From Candidatus Curtissbacteria bacterium (GTDB lineage Bacteria; Patescibacteriota; Microgenomatia; Curtissbacterales; GWA2-41-24), in NCBI GenBank assembly GCA_030688205.1, contig JAUYIQ010000076.1:1-6688 (forward strand): a stretch of 6,688 nt of DNA. Reading direction: 5' to 3'. Positions 1-4,241 of this stretch are shown piece by piece (the stretch's first letter is position 1; each line of letters starts with the position of its first letter). Under the pieces are notes generated by a model. That model did no database searches and was not told the DNA's origin. It was given only the letters and a program-made list of their open reading frames with translations. The position numbers and the translations under genes were made by a program.

Positions 1-184
1 TTAGAAAAAGATAAGAAAAGAGGGGAACATTATCATACCAGGATATTTTTTTCTTGCAATTTGGACACAAAGACCGGCCCAAAATTGACAACTCATTGGG
101 CAAGCGGTAAATTAAAACATTCAAAAAAGAACCTATGCAAACACCGAATACAAAAATAATTATTGATACGAGAGCCAAATACAT
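1..184 (-). CDS. pilD: Prepilin peptidase (type IV leader peptidase, A24 family), N-terminal part, truncated by window edge
   Basis: Reading leftwards from the ATG at 184-182 gives 61 codons that stay open to the edge of the window. An N-terminal membrane helix (about residues 2-18) leads into GSFLNVLIYRLP (residues 18-29), a signature of prepilin peptidases. A CPNC motif follows at residues 40-43, then KKKISWYDNVPLFSYL, which matches the cytoplasmic cysteine-containing loop of the family. The second CxxC pair and the two catalytic aspartates would lie outside the window. The enzyme is an inner-membrane aspartyl protease that removes the leader of type IV prepilins after glycine and, in many species, methylates the new N-terminus. 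Its substrate here is presumably the pilin at 1277-1840. No Shine-Dalgarno is visible at usual spacing, and a weak promoter ends 7 nt before the ATG. The identification is firm; the remaining two thirds of the protein cannot be judged. Confidence 0.93.
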   Translation of the reverse strand, partial: MYLALVSIIIFVFGVCIGSFLNVLIYRLPNELSILGRSLCPNCKKKISWYDNVPLFSYLFL

Positions 185-191
185 TAATTTA

Positions 192-220
192 ATTTAACAC
201 AACCCGCTTCTCTCCGCCAA
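192..220 (-). promoter_or_regulatory. Possible promoter of pilD, predicting a leaderless transcript
   Basis: On the minus strand TTGGCG (220-215) is followed after 17 nt by TTAAAT (197-192). Each hexamer matches the sigma-70 consensus at 4 of 6 positions. Seven nucleotides separate the second hexamer from the ATG at 184, so transcription would begin at or next to the start codon. The match is weak alone, but the geometry equals that of the other promoters in this window. Confidence 0.35.
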
Positions 221-233
221 CCCCACAACCCTT

Positions 234-284
234 ACCAGGTCGGACCCGGTAGGAGGTCCGACCTCTTGACAGGTCCGACCTGGT
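234..284. repeat. Upstream REP cluster: three palindrome copies in a long inverted repeat
   Basis: ACCAGGTCGGACC at 234-246 is perfectly complementary to GGTCCGACCTGGT at 272-284, giving a 13-bp stem around a 25-nt loop. Inside the loop, GAGGTCCGACCTC (253-265) is itself a palindrome except for its centre base. A rival stem pairs 237-246 with 255-264 across an 8-nt loop, so at least two mutually exclusive folds exist. The cluster lies just upstream of the transposase start and includes its probable -35 box. Confidence 0.85.
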
Positions 285-294
285 TGGGTAGCAT
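266..294 (+). promoter_or_regulatory. Probable promoter of the RAYT transposase, embedded in the REP cluster
   Basis: A perfect TTGACA (266-271) is followed by a 17-nt spacer and TAGCAT (289-294, 4 of 6 matches to TATAAT). The ATG at 302 begins 8 nt after the last base of the -10 hexamer, so the transcript would be leaderless or nearly so. The -35 box spans the 6-nt spacer between two REP copies and the first base of the second, so protein bound to the palindromes would be expected to affect transcription. Confidence 0.5.
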
Positions 295-301
295 ATGTTT
301 T

Positions 302-973
302 ATGCCTGCTCGAAATTCAGTAAAACTTTACACGGAAAATGGATATTACCACATTTATAATCGTGGGGTGGAGAAGCGCGATATATTTCTCGACGAACAG
401 GACTATAAAGTTTTTCTTCATTTTCTAAAACGTTATTTGACCGAAGCACCTAGATCACCGGATAGAATTTCCCCCGGTTGGAAAACGGATCTTTTTGACA
501 AATTAAATCTTATCTCTTATTGTTTGATGCCCAATCACTTTCATCTATTAATAAAGCAATCAACAAAAGAGGCGATTACTGATTTTATGCGTGCATTATC
601 TAATAGTTATGTTAGATATTTTAATGAAAAATACGAAAGAGTAGGCGCACTTTTCCAAGGAAAATTTAAAGCTGTCCTAATAGAAAGTGATATTTACCTT
701 CTTCATTTAAGCCGATACATCCACCTCAATCCTTTGGAGGTCCGACCTGCCGACAGGTCCGACCTCTCCAGATTCCTAGATGATTTTTCCTACTCAAGTT
801 ACGGTGAATACATAGGACAAAGGAAAACCGAATGGATACATCCGGAAGAGATATTGTCATTTTTTAAGACCAGCAAGCATGGTAATCTAAAAGATTTCCT
901 TTCATACCAAAACTTTGTAGAAGATTATAAGGAAGACTCCAAAGAAATCCTCGCTACTCTTTCTCTTGACTAG
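302..973 (+). CDS. REP-associated tyrosine transposase (RAYT, Y1/IS200-like HUH family)
   Basis: This 223-residue protein has the family hallmarks in order: YYHIYNRGVEKRDIF near residues 15-29; CLMPNHFHLLIKQ at 74-86 with the metal-binding H-F-H (HUH) at 79-81; FMRALSNSYVRYFN at 95-108; GALFQGKFKAV at 115-125; and DIYLLHLSRYIHLNP at 130-144, which carries the candidate nucleophilic tyrosine (Tyr132 or Tyr139; I cannot decide between them). The SSYGEYIG segment and a short C-terminal tail follow. Such enzymes cut and rejoin single-stranded DNA at REP palindromes. I chose the ATG at 302; an in-frame TTG at 266 lies within the REP cluster and -35 box and would add a non-homologous leader. Oddly, residues 146-155 are encoded by two REP copies, lengthening the stretch between the HLNP and SSY motifs by about six residues relative to my recollection of typical members. 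The frame is intact, so the enzyme may be active. Confidence 0.92.
   Translation: MPARNSVKLYTENGYYHIYNRGVEKRDIFLDEQDYKVFLHFLKRYLTEAPRSPDRISPGWKTDLFDKLNLISYCLMPNHFHLLIKQSTKEAITDFMRALSNSYVRYFNEKYERVGALFQGKFKAVLIESDIYLLHLSRYIHLNPLEVRPADRSDLSRFLDDFSYSSYGEYIGQRKTEWIHPEEILSFFKTSKHGNLKDFLSYQNFVEDYKEDSKEILATLSLD
738..765 (+). repeat. REP pair inside the transposase coding sequence
   Basis: Two exact AGGTCCGACCT copies (738-748 and 755-765) are separated by GCCGAC. The upstream pair at 254-281 has the same 17-nt period and the spacer CTTGAC, so the two 28-bp blocks match at 25 positions and differ only in three adjacent spacer bases. The reading frame stays open across the block, encoding residues 146-155. 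Confidence 0.9.
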
Positions 974-991
974 CTATTTCCAAGCAAAAAC

Positions 992-1002
992 AGGTCCGAC
1001 CT
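992..1002 (+). repeat. Single REP copy downstream of the transposase
   Basis: An exact AGGTCCGACCT lies 18 nt after the TAG stop of the transposase gene. It probably marks the right side of the RAYT unit. A paired partner copy, as found upstream and inside the gene, is absent here. Confidence 0.8.
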
Positions 1003-1276
1003 CATTTACTCATTTAAGGCGATAAGTAATGGCGTTTGAGGTGGTGCTGAAATGCGAAAAGGGGATAAAGAAGAACCAATCCTGAAGAATCAAAGAAGAA
1101 ACGAAGTAAGACCGAGAAGTTGAGAAGTGAGGAACCAAAAAAAGACCCATAAAAACACAAATCCACGACTAAAAAACAAGAGAAAAGAAGGACACAACAA
1201 ACAGACCAAATTCTCTCACCCCACCCAAGCCCGGCCCTGTCCTGCCGAACTTACAACCTTAAATAACAGTCCGAAC
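1003..1276. other. Intergenic stretch without a convincing gene; plus strand purine-rich and T-poor
   Basis: No frame on either strand gives a recognisable protein. From about 1051 to 1200 the plus strand is rich in A and G, with only three T residues in 1141-1200; the minus strand therefore carries long pyrimidine runs just downstream of the pilin stop. An 8-bp near-tandem repeat (TCATTTAC/TCATTTAA, about 1003-1018) adjoins the last REP copy. CCGAACTTAC occurs at 1245-1254 and again at 1271-1280, over the pilin stop. The stretch could be an untranslated tail of the pilin mRNA or decayed sequence beside the RAYT insertion. Confidence 0.5.
1052..1123 (+). CDS. Possible 23-residue peptide, very uncertain
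   Basis: An ATG at 1052 is preceded at good spacing by GAGGTGGTG (1038-1046), the best Shine-Dalgarno-like sequence on the plus strand of this stretch. It opens a 23-codon frame ending with TGA at 1121-1123. The peptide would be strongly basic and hydrophilic (MRKGDKEEPILKN, then an Arg-rich tail). I recognise no family. The purine bias of the region makes a chance open frame likely, and the only support is the ribosome-binding site. Confidence 0.15.
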   Translation: MRKGDKEEPILKNQRRNEVRPRS

Positions 1277-1284
1277 TTACGGAC
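1269..1284 (-). terminator. Weak hairpin over the pilin stop codon, possible terminator
   Basis: GTCCG and CGGAC pair around a 6-nt loop that contains the pilin TAA (1277-1279). On the minus strand the hairpin is followed by TGTTATTT, a poor U-tract. A 5-bp stem is marginal, so this may be chance. No stronger intrinsic terminator is visible after the pilin gene. Confidence 0.25.
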
Positions 1285-1840
1285 AAACTGAATCTGCTGT
1301 TGCGCCAGCACACCGGGCGGTCGCATCGGGTTCAGCAGCCACTGCTATATTGCAAGCTTTGCCTGAGGAAGAACTATAAATCCAAACTCCTGTATTCGCA
1401 ACAGTATTGTATTTTTTGGATCTTGCCGGGGCGCAGACCACAACCTTCGTACAACCTGCACCAGCATCAGCAGCACAAGCGGGATCGGGTGCTTTAAAAG
1501 CATAACTTCCGTAACCAGCAGGAGGAACCAAAGCCTGTTTAAGGTCCCCATTGGAAACTAATGCTGTTTGCGCGGCTACATCATCCGTGTAAAAACCAGA
1601 TTTCGTGGTCGCATATGCTTCTTCCGCTTGTCCTAGACTTCCAACATCTGACTGAATTTTAGCGTCATTGGCCGCGTTTATCTTATCGTTAGGATCCAGC
1701 GCAGTCCAAACAGCCGCTGCCAAAACACCAATCACGGCAATAACAATAAGAAGTTCAATCAATGTAAATCCTTTTACATCGACAAGGTTCAAGTGTAACT
1801 TGGTTCTTATAAGGGTAAATCCCTTGGACAGTTTTTTCAT
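1277..1840 (-). CDS. Type IV pilin or pseudopilin with prepilin N-terminal motif
   Basis: This 187-residue protein is the probable structural subunit of the pilus. KGFTLIELLIVIAVIGVLAA begins at residue 23: PilD would cut between Gly24 and Phe25, leaving Glu29 as the +5 glutamate and a hydrophobic helix over about 25-45 that anchors the subunit and packs in the fibre core. The C-terminal domain is rich in Ala, Ser and Gly and has six cysteines (122, 130, 136, 163, 177, 186), enough for up to three disulfides. The ATG is preceded by AGGGGGGTGAG. The N-terminus is unusual: residues 6-11 are also KGFTLI, so the cleavage motif occurs twice. The first copy is followed by RTKLHLN rather than a membrane helix and lacks the glutamate, so only the second should be productive. 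It is last in the operon, 63 nt after pilC. Whether it is the major pilin or a minor pseudopilin cannot be told. Confidence 0.9.
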   Translation of the reverse strand: MKKLSKGFTLIRTKLHLNLVDVKGFTLIELLIVIAVIGVLAAAVWTALDPNDKINAANDAKIQSDVGSLGQAEEAYATTKSGFYTDDVAAQTALVSNGDLKQALVPPAGYGSYAFKAPDPACAADAGAGCTKVVVCAPARSKKYNTVANTGVWIYSSSSGKACNIAVAAEPDATARCAGATADSVCP

Positions 1841-1848
1841 TTTTTAAT

Positions 1849-1862
1849 TTCTCACCCCCCTT
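1849..1862 (-). promoter_or_regulatory. Strong ribosome-binding site of the pilin
   Basis: The minus strand carries AAGGGGGGTGAG about 10 nt before the ATG at 1840. It fixes that ATG as the start and argues against the internal TTG at codon 17, which has no comparable site. Confidence 0.7.
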
Positions 1863-1871
1863 CTATTTTGT

Positions 1872-1901
1872 AAAGGCTAAAAGGTCTCCCTCTCGCCTTT
1901 T
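1872..1901 (-). promoter_or_regulatory. Two competing hairpins in the pilC-pilin gap
   Basis: In the leftward mRNA AAAAGG (1901-1896) can pair with CCTTTT (1884-1879), or AAAGGC (1900-1895) with GCCTTT (1877-1872). The stems share their first arm, so only one can form at a time. Position just before the pilin ribosome-binding site suggests a role in mRNA processing or stability that sets pilin level apart from pilC. Both stems are 6 bp and could be chance. Confidence 0.25.
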
Positions 1902-1903
1902 CC

Positions 1904-3106
1904 TTAAAAAGCTGATGTCAAATTGTAAATCGGCATAATAACCGCAATTACCAAAAACCCAACTCCGATACCCAATACAATCATGATAAGCGGCTCAATT
2001 GCCGTTGTCAAGCCCTTGACCATTTCTTCCGATTCCTGTTCAAAATAATGGGAAAGTTTAAGCAAAATCTCATCCATTTTACCTGTTTCTTCTCCAACGG
2101 AAATCATTTGAGGAATAATAGCCGGGAACTCCTCAATATCCCGCATAATCATAGCCAAAGGTAGACCTTTTTCCACCTGTGTGGCCGCGAATTTAAGCTT
2201 TTCTTCAAAGATACTGTTTCCAACCGATGCGGCCGTGATGTTCAACGCTTCAACTACAGAAATTCCGGCACTAACTAAAAGCCCCAGGGTTCTGGTCATT
2301 TCCGTCATAATAATTTCCATTTGTAAATTGCCGAAAACAGGTATTTTTAAAATCATTTGGTCAATTTTTTTGCGCCCAAGGGGAGTTTTAGCAAAGCTCC
2401 TGAAGGAAATTACAAGACCGATTACTACTAGAGTCATCAGCCACCAGAAATTAATGAGAAAATTTGAAGTACCAATCAAAATGAGAGTAGGGAGGGGTAA
2501 TTTTGCCTGAAAATCCTCATACATGGTCAAAAGTTTAGGCATGACAAAAATCATCATTACAACGGATACGCCGACCATACCAAAAACAATAATGGCCGGG
2601 TAAATCATTGCTCCTTTTACTTTTGCCTGAAACTCCCTTTGTTTCTCAAGATTATCTGCCAGACGGGACAAAACCTGATCCAAAATCCCAGCTGCTTCAC
2701 CAGCCCGAACAAGGGCGACGTAAACACGGTTAAAAACCTTCGGGTGGCGCTTCATTGCATCAGCCAGCGACAAACCGCCTTCAATACTTCGTAAAATATC
2801 CTCAATTACTTCGGATAAGGAAGTACTGCTCTGCTCGCGCAAAATACTTAAGGTATCCATAAGCGTCAATCCCGTCGCATTCATCGTAGCCAACTGGCGG
2901 GTGAAGGTCGATAGATCCGAAAGACTCACGCGGTTAAGAGTCCTGGCAAAAACCTGAAAAATGAAGCCCGGTTGGATAACCTTGAGAGAAAAAACAACTA
3001 AACCCCGCCCGCGAACAGCGACGGCGGCTTTAGTTTCGTTAATTGACTCAACAACTCCGGTAATTGTTTTACCTTCCGCATTTTTTGCTTTATATTTATA
3101 CTTCAC
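1904..3106 (-). CDS. pilC: Type IV pilus inner-membrane platform protein (PilC / GspF family)
   Basis: The 400-residue length is normal for the family. An N-terminal MKYKYKAKNAEGKTITGVVE segment precedes two tandem T2SF domains, each opening with the repeat signature: FTRQLATMNATGLTLMDTL (68-86) and EMTRTLGLLVSAGISVVEAL (269-288), with GEAAGILDQVL (136-146) and GEETGKMDEIL (338-348) as the matching later motifs. Membrane segments lie near 169-193, 216-235 and 371-393, ending in IMPIYNL, as is typical. PilC sits in the inner membrane, where PilB and PilT are thought to turn it to add or remove pilins. The start is GTG at 3106-3104, one base after the pilT stop, with AAGGGAG (3120-3114) inside the end of pilT as its ribosome-binding site, which implies translational coupling. 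No unusual residues were seen. Confidence 0.96.
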   Translation of the reverse strand: MKYKYKAKNAEGKTITGVVESINETKAAVAVRGRGLVVFSLKVIQPGFIFQVFARTLNRVSLSDLSTFTRQLATMNATGLTLMDTLSILREQSSTSLSEVIEDILRSIEGGLSLADAMKRHPKVFNRVYVALVRAGEAAGILDQVLSRLADNLEKQREFQAKVKGAMIYPAIIVFGMVGVSVVMMIFVMPKLLTMYEDFQAKLPLPTLILIGTSNFLINFWWLMTLVVIGLVISFRSFAKTPLGRKKIDQMILKIPVFGNLQMEIIMTEMTRTLGLLVSAGISVVEALNITAASVGNSIFEEKLKFAATQVEKGLPLAMIMRDIEEFPAIIPQMISVGEETGKMDEILLKLSHYFEQESEEMVKGLTTAIEPLIMIVLGIGVGFLVIAVIMPIYNLTSAF

Positions 3107-3107
3107 C

Positions 3108-4169
3108 TTACTTCTCCCTTACTGCCCTTGCCAAATCCTCAGGTCTTAGCGCATAACTCCTCGCTGTTTCCAGACTGATTTTCCCGTTTTTGACAAGTTC
3201 TGCAAGCCTGGACTCTAAAGTCCTCATACCGAGTTCTGACGAGGTTTGGATGATGTTGTCTACCATATGGGTCTTTCCTTCACGAATTACTGTTCTAATG
3301 GCTGATGTGGCGGTCATAATCTCATATCCCAATATCCGTCCCCCATTTAGGGCTGGAACCAGTCTCTGGGAAACAACAGCCTCAAGCGTTAATGATAACT
3401 GCATTCTCACCTGGCTTTTGGACTGTTCAGGAAAAACATCCACAATTCTGTCTATTGTTTGCGCGCAAGAATTAGTGTGCAGGGTAGCGAAAACCAGGTG
3501 TCCGGTTTCCGCTACGGTCAAAGCGGCAGAAATCGTCTCGTAATCCCTCATTTCCCCAACCAGAACTACGTTTGGATCTTCCCGCAAACAGGACCTGAGA
3601 GCAATCTCCCAGGAATGAGTATCTCCATGAATTTCCCTCTGGGAAATGATTGAGCGTCCGGGGGGTAAAATGAATTCGATCGGGTCCTCAATGGTAACAA
3701 TATGTTCAGCTCTTGTTTGGTTGATTTCATTTAGAATTGCGGCCAAAGTTGTTGATTTCCCATGGCCTGTCGGACCGGCAATAAGAATAAAGCCTTGCTT
3801 TAAGGTTGCAAAAGTGTGGCAAATTTTGGGTAATCCCAACTGGTCAATATCAAAAACCAAAAGGGGGATAAGTCGAAGTGAAGCGGCAACCGAACCCTTT
3901 TGATAATAGGCGTTCACCCTAAACCTCCCTTGGTTGGAAAATTCAAAAGAAAAATCTATCTCCCGATTGACTAAAAGAATTTCTTTCTGCTGGGAGGTTA
4001 AGAGCTGTTGGACCAGATCGAAAACCTGATCGACAGTGAAAGGAGGATAAGTGGAAAGAGGCATAAGAACCCCGTCGATCCTTAAAATTGGAGGCTTATT
4101 AGCCATCAGATGGAGATCCGAGGCTTTTCTGTCTACCGCTAATTGTAATAATTCCTGGATATTCATCAT
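3108..4169 (-). CDS. pilT: Type IV pilus retraction ATPase (PilT family)
   Basis: With the ATG at 4169 the protein has 353 residues, near the usual PilT length. ELLQLAVDRKASDLHL at the N-terminus is the typical PilT PAS-like opening. Walker A GPTGHGKST is at 132-140 (His where Ser is commoner), the Asp box HIVTIEDPIEF at 156-166, Walker B DPNVVLVGEMRD at 198-209, the His box TGHLVFATLHTNS at 222-234, and AIRTVIREGKTHMV at 290-303 matches the PilT-specific AIRNLIREGK region. The tetracysteine zinc motif of PilB is absent. The hexameric cytoplasmic ATPase drives pilus disassembly and twitching. The start could also be the adjacent ATG at 4166; both directly follow GCAGGA. A TTG at 4205 would extend the frame by 12 residues, but those codons overlap a relic of PilB in another frame, so I reject it. 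The gene lies between pilB and pilC in the operon. Confidence 0.95.
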   Translation of the reverse strand: MMNIQELLQLAVDRKASDLHLMANKPPILRIDGVLMPLSTYPPFTVDQVFDLVQQLLTSQQKEILLVNREIDFSFEFSNQGRFRVNAYYQKGSVAASLRLIPLLVFDIDQLGLPKICHTFATLKQGFILIAGPTGHGKSTTLAAILNEINQTRAEHIVTIEDPIEFILPPGRSIISQREIHGDTHSWEIALRSCLREDPNVVLVGEMRDYETISAALTVAETGHLVFATLHTNSCAQTIDRIVDVFPEQSKSQVRMQLSLTLEAVVSQRLVPALNGGRILGYEIMTATSAIRTVIREGKTHMVDNIIQTSSELGMRTLESRLAELVKNGKISLETARSYALRPEDLARAVREK

Positions 4170-4198
4170 TCCTGCGCTACGCGCAATACTTCTTCTAA
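4166..4198 (-). pseudogene. Relic of a second PilB C-terminus directly upstream of pilT
   Basis: In the frame TTA (4198-4196) to TGA (4168-4166) the minus strand encodes LEEVLRVAQE-stop. The intact pilB gene ends IEEVLRVAQE-stop at 4274-4242. The two 33-nt stretches differ at 9 bases, yet only one change alters an amino acid (Ile to Leu); CTA/TTG, AGA/CGC, GTG/GTA, GCA/GCG, CAA/CAG and TAA/TGA are all silent. Similarity ends upstream of the Leu codon, and the frame differs from that of pilB by one base. The relic's TGA overlaps the pilT ATG codons, a normal operon junction, which suggests that this was once the true pilB end. Confidence 0.7.
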
Positions 4199-4241
4199 TT
4201 TGCAACGCAAATCAGAAGATACATTGATAATCAATCTCGCA

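Larger units (their letters stand above)
234..1002 (+). mobile_element. RAYT/REP unit: REP-associated Y1 transposase with its cognate palindromes
   Basis: A Y1 transposase gene (302-973) is bracketed and interrupted by copies of an 11-bp near-palindrome, AGGTCCGACCT. Exact copies start at 254, 271, 738, 755 and 992. An inverted, slightly altered copy (AGGTCGGACCC) lies at 237-247. Transposases of the TnpA-REP type are known to bind and process REP palindromes near their own gene, so the arrangement suggests one functional unit. The outer limits are my choice, set at the outermost palindromes. I see no target-site duplication and no classical IS terminal inverted repeats. The unit lies between the pilin and pilD, in the opposite orientation to both. 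Confidence 0.75.

Noticed and set aside
266..301. TTG start extending the transposase by 12 residues
   Set aside because: The codons lie within the REP cluster and the -35 to -10 region of the probable promoter, and the added residues do not resemble the family.
237..1002. REP copies as a CRISPR array
   Set aside because: The 11-bp units are too short, spacers are only 6 nt or hundreds of nt, and the copies surround a RAYT gene.
1916..1921. TTGACA on the minus strand near the end of pilC as a -35 for a separate pilin promoter
   Set aside because: No -10-like hexamer occurs at 15-19 nt; the bases at that spacing are GC-rich.
4170..4205. TTG start extending PilT by 12 residues
   Set aside because: The added codons are an out-of-frame reading of the PilB tail relic, and GCAGGA directly precedes the two ATG codons at 4169 and 4166.
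4224..4234. Palindrome TTGATAATCAA in the pilB-pilT gap as an operator or terminator
   Set aside because: It is AT-rich, with 5-bp arms and one central base, has no U-tract, and is easily explained by chance.
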